Shown here: positions 42,993 through 51,779 of the stretch, piece after piece
How the letters are laid out: the number at the start of each line of letters is the position of its first letter
Position numbering within the stretch: the stretch's first letter is position 1
Made by a program: the position numbers and the translations under genes
Origin: Candidatus Babeliales bacterium
GTDB lineage: Bacteria; Babelota; Babeliae; Babelales; Chromulinivoraceae
DNA: 64,000 nucleotides
NCBI GenBank assembly: GCA_018062405.1
Contig: JAGOSF010000001.1
Coordinates: forward strand, 1-64,000
Reading direction: 5' to 3'
Notes under the pieces: model-generated
The model's input: only the letters and a program-made list of their open reading frames with translations
What the model was told of the DNA's origin: nothing
Database searches by the model: none

Positions 42993-44027
42993 TCATTGTA
43001 TGTTTTTAAGTGTTTCGCGAAATATTGCCAAAATTTTTAAATTTACTTGTTCTCTTTTTTGAACAATATGCCAATCGCGCTCATTACTTAGATTCTCATT
43101 ACCTGGTTGTCCCAAAATATCAGATACAATATGAATATAACTAAACTTTAAACTACATTTATGCGCTGCATAAGCTATATGCCCAATTTCTGGATCAACA
43201 TATGAATAAGAAGCCTTTTGAGACGTAAGCCATTCTTTTGATTCTGCCAATGGTGAAAAAACTGTAATATGATTACCTTCCTGAACATTTTGCATAAATG
43301 TAGGAATTTTAATAAGATTCATCCATTTGATCAGTCTTCCATCTAGCATGCTTACACTTCCTGTTGCAATCGTTTCATTAACGAACAACTTATTCATCCC
43401 TGCAATACCACCAAGTTTACCAACGTAGAAAACGGTTTTAATTTTTTTATTTTTTAAAACATGAATAAGATTACCTGCAATATCACCCCATAAAGAAAAA
43501 GCACAACCTAATAAAGTTACCTGCTTTCCATATATTTTTTTTGATGACCAATAAAAATCATCTCCACCTTGCCATGGCATATCTGTTAAAGCCTGAAGCT
43601 TTTCAACATTTCCAAAAATAATAATATCTGACTCAGGCATTATATCTAACTTTAAACTTTTCAATTGCTCTAAAGATTCTGCTTGAATTGGAAGATCAAT
43701 TCTAATTTTTGGGCACTTTAAACAATAAAGATTAAAAAATGTTTTAATAAGAGACGCGTAATGACGAACATAATCTATTCCAGGAAAACAGTTAACATAT
43801 AAAGTTGTACAATCATCTGAATATTCAACAGTTGGACGCTTCCAATTAAAAAGTTTGTCATGTTTTTCGTGAGGTGAAATAATACTATTCTTTCGCTCAT
43901 ACTTGCCACGAATTATAATTTTCGAACCTGTAAACGATGAAATTTCTGGGTGTATTTTCATCGCAATATAAGGCAATAAGGCAGCTTCCATAGTATGATC
44001 TTCAACTTTTTTAACACAAATATACAT
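42993..44027 (-). CDS. Possible nucleoside phosphorylase/nucleosidase-fold protein
   Basis: The ATG at 44027 is preferred, with GAGG 9 nt upstream. The 344-residue product has no signal peptide. Its C-terminal half resembles the PNP/MTAN fold: TVFYVGKLGGIAGMNKLF near residue 205 recalls the phosphate-site glycine loop, and YVDPEIGHIAYAAHKCSLKFSYIHIVSDIL near 276-305 recalls the VDMExAAxAxxA...ixxISD motif of that family. In place of the usual VDME it has VDPE, keeping the acidic residue. The N-terminal half is unrecognised. It is the only minus-strand gene in the 40-54 kb cluster and lies between the two duplicated copies, so it may have been trapped there. Confidence 0.5.
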   Translation of the reverse strand: MYICVKKVEDHTMEAALLPYIAMKIHPEISSFTGSKIIIRGKYERKNSIISPHEKHDKLFNWKRPTVEYSDDCTTLYVNCFPGIDYVRHYASLIKTFFNLYCLKCPKIRIDLPIQAESLEQLKSLKLDIMPESDIIIFGNVEKLQALTDMPWQGGDDFYWSSKKIYGKQVTLLGCAFSLWGDIAGNLIHVLKNKKIKTVFYVGKLGGIAGMNKLFVNETIATGSVSMLDGRLIKWMNLIKIPTFMQNVQEGNHITVFSPLAESKEWLTSQKASYSYVDPEIGHIAYAAHKCSLKFSYIHIVSDILGQPGNENLSNERDWHIVQKREQVNLKILAIFRETLKNIQ

Positions 44028-44172
44028 GAACAACGACCTCACACTTTAATATCACACTAATTTTCATCTTCTTAATAAAAATAACATCCCACTTTCAGCC
44101 TTCTACTTCATTCTAGATTGTTTTAATTGTAAAATAAATTTATGGCTTTTGTTAATTTAAATTAATTAACCA

Positions 44173-45008
44173 TTTTTCTTGCTTTACATGTTTTCTATTT
44201 GATACTATAAAGTAAAGAAAGGAGTTGAAATGAAGAAAAAATTAATACTACTTGCGTTACTCATAGTCACTAACATAACAAACATTCAAGCTCGCGCAAA
44301 CTTTAATTCAGGAAATTTCCAACCTGAAGAAGAACAAAATACTCCTCTAAGCCTTCTTGATAAAATCCACCAATTGTACGCAAGCCAGCCAACAAATCAA
44401 TTAAAGTTACGAGTTATCAATCATCTTCTAGATCAAAGCACAATCACGCTTGAAGAAAAAATAGCAAACATACAAGCTCTACAAAGAGTTATTGATGCTG
44501 ATATTTCCCTACATTCTGGCTGGTTTTGGAACGCTCCAGAAGATCAATTTCAAATAGATTGGCTCTACGAACGACAAGCTCATATAAAAAAACAACTTGA
44601 TGAATTGCAATGGCAAGCTAAAAGCTTTGGTTATAAAACAACGGTACAAGCCGCAAAATATATGAGTATCTATTTTGGAATAATTCTTGCAGCCTATTTA
44701 TCACAAGGTCAACTTGCAAAAATTACTGGAAATACAGATTTTTATGGATTTGGCGAAATTGCAATGATGCCAATTTCACAAATCATTTCATTAGCAACCA
44801 ATGCAATAATTGTAACAACAAATAGTTTAACTGGACCAACTGCCCAAAAAATTGCTGGCGGTTTATATAGTGGAACTATGGCTGTAGGAAAAACTGCTAC
44901 CGAATATATTACTGATGCTGCGACAGTTATTGGGACACAAGCTCCAAAAGCTATTCAAAGCGGTGTTCATGCCGTTGCAGAAAATCTCGCAAACTTAACA
45001 GAACAAGC
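44173..45008. repeat. 836-bp segmental duplication, copy 2
   Basis: Partner of 41065-41900. The homology ends within codon 260 of the gene; beyond it this copy has only a short unique tail. Confidence 0.9.
44179..44208 (+). promoter_or_regulatory. Promoter of the 275-residue protein gene
   Basis: Duplicate of the promoter at 41071-41100, with TTGCTT and TACTAT kept and an 18-nt spacer. Confidence 0.5.
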
Positions 45009-45057
45009 CAAGCCGACTAAGGGATTTAATTTTACAACTCCTGATGCTTATAATTAA
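44230..45057 (+). CDS. Exported membrane-anchored protein, truncated copy (275 residues)
   Basis: Residues 1-260 match the protein at 41122 almost perfectly: signal peptide, helical region and membrane helices. The C-terminus ends soon after with KPTKGFNFTTPDAYN instead of the two modules. It is therefore a natural version without the LWDATATGTYDL tail. The same promoter and ribosome binding site precede it. The clean stop and downstream terminator suggest it is expressed rather than dead. Confidence 0.7.
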   Translation: MKKKLILLALLIVTNITNIQARANFNSGNFQPEEEQNTPLSLLDKIHQLYASQPTNQLKLRVINHLLDQSTITLEEKIANIQALQRVIDADISLHSGWFWNAPEDQFQIDWLYERQAHIKKQLDELQWQAKSFGYKTTVQAAKYMSIYFGIILAAYLSQGQLAKITGNTDFYGFGEIAMMPISQIISLATNAIIVTTNSLTGPTAQKIAGGLYSGTMAVGKTATEYITDAATVIGTQAPKAIQSGVHAVAENLANLTEQAKPTKGFNFTTPDAYN

Positions 45058-45069
45058 AAAATAAAAACA

Positions 45070-45100
45070 AAAAGGCTCAATTAATAGTTGAGCCTTTTTT
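45070..45100 (+). terminator. Terminator after the truncated copy
   Basis: Stem AAAAGGCTCAA / TTGAGCCTTTT (45070-45080 with 45088-45098) and a T run. Confidence 0.8.
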
Positions 45101-45141
45101 ATCTATACATATCTTCTATCGATAAAAAGTTTTCAAAACCA

Positions 45142-45171
45142 TTGTTATCGATATTTTCAATTTGATATTAT
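45142..45171 (+). promoter_or_regulatory. Promoter of the 486-residue protein gene
   Basis: TTGTTA (45142-45147), 18-nt spacer and TATTAT (45166-45171). The spacer and -10 region closely match the promoters at 41071 and 44179. Confidence 0.5.
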
Positions 45172-45218
45172 AACAATGAATACAGCTTTTTAAAAAATAC
45201 TAAATGAGAGGTTTTGTC

Positions 45219-46679
45219 GTGAAAAATAGTAACAGATCTACAATAATCAAGAATGTAAGGTTTACAAAAAAAATCTTATTCATGATGATAATACTTATGA
45301 TTGAACAAATAAGCTTTGCTGATGCTAACAATCTATATCTTTATGAAGAGTCTAAAAATCCTGCAGATAAAGCAAATCGTTACATCGAAGAAGCTTATAT
45401 AACCCCAATGATGCAAGCTGATGTTTTAGATTTCTACGAAAAACCATTTATTATCGATGCGATAACAAGAATGCCTGTTTTATATGAATTGAATGGGATT
45501 GCTATTGAAGATAAAGAAACAAAAAAACAACAAGTTATGCCAACAATCGAAGAGTTAATAGAATATACAACTCCCAGTCTACTTTCTCGAGAACTCAAAA
45601 AAAGAACTCTCAATGCTTTACATGCTTCATTGGAAGCGATTGATATTGCAAAATTTGTTGTAACGTTAGAAGCTTCATATTTTTATAAAGATGTAGATCC
45701 AAAACTTTATGAAATTTTAAATGAAAAAACTGATAAAGTTCATCAACTCATTGATGTGATTGAATCAATGCCTGCAAAATCTGAAAATAGACCCTTTACT
45801 TATAATTATAAAGATATACACCCTACCAGCATTCATCATTTTATATTCAGCCAAGAACAAGTAGCAGCAATTGTTAAAAATAACGATTTTAAAAAATTAA
45901 TCGAAGATCGTAGCAATCGCACAAAACTCATGAAAGCTGCAAATTTATTGGTAAAACAATGCTTCATAGCTCAACAACTTCACCTTAAAGATCATATTCG
46001 ATTCGGAAAACTCGCACAAGAAATTAAAGACATTTATTATGGTAATTATATTTATGAACTATTCCCTGGCGTTGAAACTCTTATTAAAACTGCAAAAAAC
46101 ATGCCGACAGAAAAAGATCAAAATAAAATGTTTAAACATATACGCCAAGCTGTCCAAACAGCTTTATATATCGCACACAAAAATTCAAATTATTACCTAA
46201 CGACAGACCCTTTTATTGCAATATTTAAAGAATGGGATGCTAAATTAGCTGAGTTTTGTACTAATCCAGAATATGGCGCAGATCAAAGAGACATAGACTA
46301 TGAAAATAGACGATCGAATTTAACATTGTTTGCAGCTGGCACAGCAGTCATTGGTGTAGCTGGTGCTTATTACGGGTATAACAATCCAGATGTTGTAAAA
46401 AGCATCACTGATCAAGCTTCTGGCTTAGTAAAACAAGCTTATGATACGACTGATAAAAGTGTAAATACTATCAAAACTTCTTTGCCCCCTAAGGAACCTT
46501 ATACATTTGGTAAGGGTGTTAAAGCATATACAAAAGCCCAAGAATTAGAGTATGGTATTCCAGAAGAATCTCAATCATGGGCTGAATGGTTAAAAGCAAC
46601 TGTTACCCCAGAAGAAAAAGGCTTATGGGAAAAGCAAGCTGCTAAATTTAATGAATTTATAGGTACAACAAAAAAATAA
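45219..46679 (+). CDS. Exported modular helical protein (486 residues)
   Basis: The GTG at 45219 is preferred: GAGAGG lies 7 nt upstream, in the same arrangement as the next gene; an ATG at 45204 overlaps that site. The product has a signal peptide (ILFMMIILMIEQISFA) and the family blocks in order: YITPMMQADVLDFYEK near residue 60 with SLEAIDIAKF near 137, AANLLVKQCFIAQQLHLKD near 240, QAVQTALYIAHKNS near 307, EWDAKLAEFCTNPEYGA near 340, and a membrane helix LTLFAAGTAVIGVAGAYYG near 368. The tail has VTPEEKGLWEKQAAKF, a degenerate form of the LWDATATG module. Function unknown. Confidence 0.7.
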   Translation: MKNSNRSTIIKNVRFTKKILFMMIILMIEQISFADANNLYLYEESKNPADKANRYIEEAYITPMMQADVLDFYEKPFIIDAITRMPVLYELNGIAIEDKETKKQQVMPTIEELIEYTTPSLLSRELKKRTLNALHASLEAIDIAKFVVTLEASYFYKDVDPKLYEILNEKTDKVHQLIDVIESMPAKSENRPFTYNYKDIHPTSIHHFIFSQEQVAAIVKNNDFKKLIEDRSNRTKLMKAANLLVKQCFIAQQLHLKDHIRFGKLAQEIKDIYYGNYIYELFPGVETLIKTAKNMPTEKDQNKMFKHIRQAVQTALYIAHKNSNYYLTTDPFIAIFKEWDAKLAEFCTNPEYGADQRDIDYENRRSNLTLFAAGTAVIGVAGAYYGYNNPDVVKSITDQASGLVKQAYDTTDKSVNTIKTSLPPKEPYTFGKGVKAYTKAQELEYGIPEESQSWAEWLKATVTPEEKGLWEKQAAKFNEFIGTTKK

Positions 46680-46717
46680 ATAACAACAACTTCATAAATC
46701 GAAACTATTATTATAGA

Positions 46718-46752
46718 CCTGCCATTATTTCAATGGCAGGCTTTCTTTTTTT
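46718..46752 (+). terminator. Terminator after the 486-residue protein gene
   Basis: Stem CCTGCCATT / AATGGCAGG (46718-46726 with 46732-46740), 5-nt loop, then a T-rich tail. Confidence 0.8.
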
Positions 46753-46860
46753 ACAAATTAAAACGCTTCAACTATTCCAAACTCTTGTTAATTCTTTTTA
46801 TAATCAATTAGGATAAAAATTAATAAATAGAAATTTATTAAAAACCCTGGAGGTTATCTC

Positions 46861-48990
46861 GTGAATTTTCTTAAAAAAATAGCACTATTTTTAACGCTTA
46901 TCATCATGAACCAGTATAGTTTTTCCCAATATGATTATGATAGAACATACCACCAAGAACCTTCTACACAGCAGCTTATCTATAAAAAAAACAATGATCA
47001 CTCTGATCCTTTAGCAGCAGAACGTCTGACGCTTGAATCGTACATTACACCAGAAATGCAATGGGAAATTTTATCGATTCTTGACCAAGACTTTGCAACT
47101 ATAAATCGATTTACTGGAGACATGCAAGGGATTTTATCAATCGATGATCTTCTTGCAGTTATTTACCAAAAACTGCAATCACCGATCAATGCAGAACAAA
47201 AAGAAACTTTAAAAAATGGTCTACGGACCATGCTTGAAGCTACAGAAATTGCCCTCTTTGTTGCAAACGCTGAAGCTGCTCAAAAAGATCCTCGATTTAT
47301 TTTGTATCAAACTGTCAACAGCCAACTGCTTGCAAGCTTAAACAGCCAAAAACAGAATTTACAATCAGTTTTAAAAACGATCAATGGAATTCAAGTTGGA
47401 GAGCAAAGTTCATATTTTTCATGGATTTGGGGTTCTTCTGATACAACAAACACCACAAAAGAACCTATTGTCGATTCACGAATTACCGTTACTATCGATC
47501 CACAATCACCGACCGTTACTATCCCTGCAGAACTTATGGCAAGCATTATAAAAAATAATGATTACAAACAGATGCAAAATCCTATCCAAGCTGCAAACCT
47601 TCTTTTTAAACAATGCTTTATTGCCCAACAACATCACCTCAAAGATCTGTATCGAATTGGCAAAATTCGTATTAATCTGCAAAGCCCTGTCAGCGCTCAT
47701 AACTACATTTATACCAATTTCCCAGATTTTTATAACATCTGCCAAATCGCAAAAAATTTAGTTCCAGGAAATCAATACCGCACCGATCTGCAATCAATGC
47801 CATCACCAGAGCAACAACAAGCTCATCTTCTTTTACAACATGCTCGCCAAGCAATTCAAACAGCAGTCTACATTGCCAATAAAAAATCTGATATCAACCT
47901 TGGCTACCTTTTACCACAATTTATAAAATCTCGTTTAGATGCTATTTTGAACCAACTCCTTGAGTATGATGCACAAATCAACGCTTTATGCAAAGATGCA
48001 AAACTGGGAGCAACACTCGATGACATTTATCAAGAACAACAACAAACAAATCTTACAAAATGGGCAGCTGGAGCTGTTGTTGCAACTGCTGTAACTGCAG
48101 GAGCTATCTATGTTAACCCAACCAACGTTCTGGGTTATGTACCAAGCGCTTTTGGTTATGCATCACAAAAAGGCTCTGATTTGATGAACTGGTGGAATGG
48201 TAGCTCTACACCTACAACACCGCCGACCCAAGGACCTGCACAAGAGCCTGCTACTACGACAGAAAATCCATCTTGGTATGCTTATGTTCCATCCCTTTCA
48301 ACAATCGGAAAAACTGGAACTACGGTTGCTATGGTTGGTAATGTTGGAGCTGGTATCGGAGCAACACTCAAACAACAAGGTGGTGATCTTGCAGAAATTG
48401 GTCAACAACTTCAATATTATGGGCAACAAGCTGGCACAGCTGGTGCTATTGCTGGTGGTTTGACTGGTAATCTTGGTAATGTTGGAACAGCAATTGGAAC
48501 AGCTAGTCGCTTTGTACCTGGCCAAGCTGGCGCAGTTGGCGCTGCTGTTGGCGCAACAATTGGTGCTAGCGGTGCTATCTACGATGCATACGACAAAGGT
48601 GGAGCTGGAACTTCAGCTATTAGCGCATTAGCTTCTAGCAATAGTGCAATCAATGCAATTACCAACGCACAAAAAGCTCTTACCAACGCTGACCCAAATC
48701 ATAACAACCTCGATATAAAAATATTAACACCGCAAGAAATTTATAATATTTTCATCAGTATCATTCAAAAAGCTGTAACTCAAGGTGGCGATCTCTTGGG
48801 ACAACTCAATCAGTTCATTGGCTATTTATTTAAAAATCGCATGGCAAACCCACCACTGCTAGAAGATATGCTTCAAAAACTCCCACAAGAACTGGTGCAA
48901 CAACCTGGTGTGGCAGAACCTGTGAACGAGCTGATCAACAAATTACATCAAGCATCTGCACTTACTCAACTTAATGCTCAAGCCGCTTAA
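46861..48990 (+). CDS. Exported modular helical protein with glycine-zipper-like tail (709 residues)
   Basis: GTG start 7 nt after GGAGG. Signal peptide (IALFLTLIIMNQYSFS), then the family blocks: YITPEMQWEILSIL near residue 61 with TMLEATEIALFV near 123, QAANLLFKQCFIAQQHHLKD near 243, ARQAIQTAVYIANKKS near 328, EYDAQINALCKDAKLGA near 368, and a membrane helix KWAAGAVVATAVTAGAIYV near 400. Beyond it is a Thr/Pro-rich linker and a long Gly/Ala-rich hydrophobic region (VGNVGAGIGATL, GAVGAAVGATIGASGAIY near 555) resembling glycine zippers of membrane-inserting proteins. A helical C-terminus follows. First gene of an operon with the next two. Confidence 0.72.
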   Translation: MNFLKKIALFLTLIIMNQYSFSQYDYDRTYHQEPSTQQLIYKKNNDHSDPLAAERLTLESYITPEMQWEILSILDQDFATINRFTGDMQGILSIDDLLAVIYQKLQSPINAEQKETLKNGLRTMLEATEIALFVANAEAAQKDPRFILYQTVNSQLLASLNSQKQNLQSVLKTINGIQVGEQSSYFSWIWGSSDTTNTTKEPIVDSRITVTIDPQSPTVTIPAELMASIIKNNDYKQMQNPIQAANLLFKQCFIAQQHHLKDLYRIGKIRINLQSPVSAHNYIYTNFPDFYNICQIAKNLVPGNQYRTDLQSMPSPEQQQAHLLLQHARQAIQTAVYIANKKSDINLGYLLPQFIKSRLDAILNQLLEYDAQINALCKDAKLGATLDDIYQEQQQTNLTKWAAGAVVATAVTAGAIYVNPTNVLGYVPSAFGYASQKGSDLMNWWNGSSTPTTPPTQGPAQEPATTTENPSWYAYVPSLSTIGKTGTTVAMVGNVGAGIGATLKQQGGDLAEIGQQLQYYGQQAGTAGAIAGGLTGNLGNVGTAIGTASRFVPGQAGAVGAAVGATIGASGAIYDAYDKGGAGTSAISALASSNSAINAITNAQKALTNADPNHNNLDIKILTPQEIYNIFISIIQKAVTQGGDLLGQLNQFIGYLFKNRMANPPLLEDMLQKLPQELVQQPGVAEPVNELINKLHQASALTQLNAQAA

Positions 48991-49009
48991 AGGAAGTTGT
49001 CTAAATATC

Positions 49010-51766
49010 ATGAAAAAAATATATTTGATCGTAATACTGATAATGCTTGGAAAAACAATTGCTGCTATGGATGCTCATTTTAATAATGAACCAGACCTTG
49101 GAGATTTTTTAGCTGCAGATCAGGCAGGTATTTCTCAACCTCAGCAAGCAATTAGTTCCATGAATGAATGGTGGCAAATAAATCAAAAAACTTTTCAGAG
49201 CGGTGTAAACAACGAACTCAGTAATCAACAGATTGGTTTGTTATTTCAGCTGATTCATAAAATTATGGGGCTAGGATTAAACTCTCAAGAAATTGTACAA
49301 GCTTGCCAAGATGCGACCAACCTCATAAAAATTCATAACCCACAACTTGTGCAAGAAATTCAAACCGTTTTGTTATGCATATTGTATATCGACCAAGAAA
49401 TCGTACCACTCGCTCACCAAGCTCACAGCCAATGGGTTGCTCCATTAAAAAAATTACAACAAACTATCAAAATAGAGTTGCATCAATCAAAACTTAAAGA
49501 GGCTCAACAAAAAAAAGTTATACAAATTCTTCGCTCTGTTTACCAGCGAAATGAACCAATGTATAATGAAATACGTCGTGTCTTTGCAGAAATTTCAGAT
49601 GAATTTGTTCAGAAAAAAACACAGCCAATAGAAAGAGTAAAACTTACGAATCATCAACAACCATTAGAAAATAAAGAAGCAGACCTTCAATGGAATGCAA
49701 TTTTTAGAAACGAAGAGGATGACGAAGAAACTCAACTGCACAAAGCAAATGATCTTATTGCAAGTTGCTATATCTCACTTGATATGCAAGACGCTGTGTT
49801 ATCACTTTTTGATAAAGTAGTTATTATCAATACAAGAACTGGTAAAATTGCTGGCCTTCCTGATGTTGAAGCTATTATTAATAAATCGGCTGAACTATCA
49901 ACCATTCCTATCAATAAAAATAAAATAGTGCGGGCTTTAGATGCTGCGTACCAAGCAGTACAAATTGCTATTTTCATCGCAAGCACCGAGCAACTCTATA
50001 GCCAAGCCTACTATTTTTTCAAACCTCAAAATAACAGTCGATTTATAGCTGTTTTAAAAAATAAAAAAGTGAATTTAGAAAAAATTGTTGCTCAAACTAA
50101 TCCAAATTGGTCTCAATATGTTTGGCAATCTCTGACAACCAATCGTGCATTTGCTATTACCAATCATGAAACTTTACCGACAACAACTCCGATGATTGAT
50201 CAACCAATCTTACAAGCAGATGATCTTGTCCTCACAAAAAATGACATTCAAAGATTACTCAACAACACCAACGTCAATAATGCTCATGATTATAAAAAGC
50301 TTGGCTATTCGGCATTACAGCAAGCCAACCTTCTCTTTGAACAATGTTTTATAGCCCAACAACATCATATTTATTTTCCTGAATTTGCAGATTTACATAT
50401 AACTCCACCAACGTATCGCCCTGCGCGATCAATTACAATTCCTTTGATTATAAAATATGCTCAAGAGCTTGAAAATAGAGATTTACCAATTTTGCACCAA
50501 CTGTTGCTCGACACACGTCTTGCGATTCAAACGGCACTTGATATTGCAACAAGAAATTCAACCTACATCGGATCATCACTCTTAAATCCAATCTATATTC
50601 GCGATCCTTTAGTTATGCAATTACAATCATACGATGCTGATATTGCAACACTACTTGCTGACCCAAATTATGGAGACCTAAGTTATTATGATACTTTTTA
50701 TAATCCATTGCGCGATTACATCACGCTAGGCCTTATTAAAGGCACCTATTTTGCTGGAGCTGCCTTAGCTGCTTATGTGACAATTTACGCTGCCTATCAA
50801 CATGGTGGAACTGTTTTAACAACAGCCTATATTCCATTTCATGCGACAACTCAAGTTATGTCCTGGTTATTATCGACCATAAAAAATTTGACTGGTGGCG
50901 TTGTCAATCTCACAAATAAAGCTGTTGATACTGCAGTGCAACCATTGGCATCATTAAATGAACTCGTTTATGGCCCTAAAAATTCTTTAGAACTAAAAAG
51001 CAATGGTCAAAAAAATATACGAACAACAAAGAATTTAGAAAAAACTCTCCCAAGCCCTCAAGATACAAAAAGAATTTTAGAAAATATTCAAGACGCTATT
51101 GATCCACAAATTCAAAAAAATAATTCTGATATTGACAGCCCTTTTCATAGTTTTTTGCCAGCTCCAGAAAAATCAACTACAGATCAAGCTAATTCTTACT
51201 TTGATAGGTTCAAAGAGTTTGTTGGACAACTACCAGCACCACAACAACCGTCCTCAACAAAAACTCAAGAACAAGCGCTTTGGGATGCAACAGCAACAGG
51301 GACTTATGATCTCGATTATAATGCAACAAACAAAACAACTAACAGAAATATAGCAACTGGTCTTACACCACAAGAAAATAAAGATTTTGCTCCGTATGCT
51401 GCTGGAGCGCTTGCTGCAGGAACAGCTGGACTTGGTGGAGCTGTCGCATTAAATTCTGCTGTTGGATCAATTGCAACTGCTGCAGGACAAGGAGCTGCCC
51501 AAGGAGTCACTCAATTTGCAATTGCAACAACACCTGTCATAGCGCCTGCAACATCAACCGCCACAGCTACAGCTACAGGAACAGCGTCTGGACTCTTTGG
51601 AACTGGATTGACTGCAGGACAATTAGCTACTGGTGCAACTGCAACAACAGGAATTATTGGCGCAGCAGCTACTGGTAATTCTGTAATAAACAACCCTTCA
51701 AAAACTCAACAAACTTCACCAAAAAATCCACCAACAGGCCCAAATTACTATAGTTCTAAAAAATAA
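49010..51766 (+). CDS. Exported modular helical protein (918 residues)
   Basis: The ATG at 49010 follows AGGAAG and the previous stop by 19 nt; a frame open farther upstream overlaps the previous gene and lacks a site. After a signal peptide (LIVILIMLGKTIAA) comes an extra helical domain to about residue 230 (LLFQLIHKIMGLGL, CILYIDQEIVPLAHQ). Then come the family blocks: CYISLDMQDAVLSLF near 253 with AVQIAIFIAST near 316, QANLLFEQCFIAQQHH near 438, TRLAIQTALDIATRNS near 502, SYDADIATLLADPNYG near 540 and a membrane region near 575-600. The tail holds NSYFDRFKEFV and one LWDATATGTYDL module near 757, then an Ala/Thr-rich hydrophobic end. Middle gene of the operon. Confidence 0.72.
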   Translation: MKKIYLIVILIMLGKTIAAMDAHFNNEPDLGDFLAADQAGISQPQQAISSMNEWWQINQKTFQSGVNNELSNQQIGLLFQLIHKIMGLGLNSQEIVQACQDATNLIKIHNPQLVQEIQTVLLCILYIDQEIVPLAHQAHSQWVAPLKKLQQTIKIELHQSKLKEAQQKKVIQILRSVYQRNEPMYNEIRRVFAEISDEFVQKKTQPIERVKLTNHQQPLENKEADLQWNAIFRNEEDDEETQLHKANDLIASCYISLDMQDAVLSLFDKVVIINTRTGKIAGLPDVEAIINKSAELSTIPINKNKIVRALDAAYQAVQIAIFIASTEQLYSQAYYFFKPQNNSRFIAVLKNKKVNLEKIVAQTNPNWSQYVWQSLTTNRAFAITNHETLPTTTPMIDQPILQADDLVLTKNDIQRLLNNTNVNNAHDYKKLGYSALQQANLLFEQCFIAQQHHIYFPEFADLHITPPTYRPARSITIPLIIKYAQELENRDLPILHQLLLDTRLAIQTALDIATRNSTYIGSSLLNPIYIRDPLVMQLQSYDADIATLLADPNYGDLSYYDTFYNPLRDYITLGLIKGTYFAGAALAAYVTIYAAYQHGGTVLTTAYIPFHATTQVMSWLLSTIKNLTGGVVNLTNKAVDTAVQPLASLNELVYGPKNSLELKSNGQKNIRTTKNLEKTLPSPQDTKRILENIQDAIDPQIQKNNSDIDSPFHSFLPAPEKSTTDQANSYFDRFKEFVGQLPAPQQPSSTKTQEQALWDATATGTYDLDYNATNKTTNRNIATGLTPQENKDFAPYAAGALAAGTAGLGGAVALNSAVGSIATAAGQGAAQGVTQFAIATTPVIAPATSTATATATGTASGLFGTGLTAGQLATGATATTGIIGAAATGNSVINNPSKTQQTSPKNPPTGPNYYSSKK

Positions 51767-51779
51767 AAAGGGAATAATC

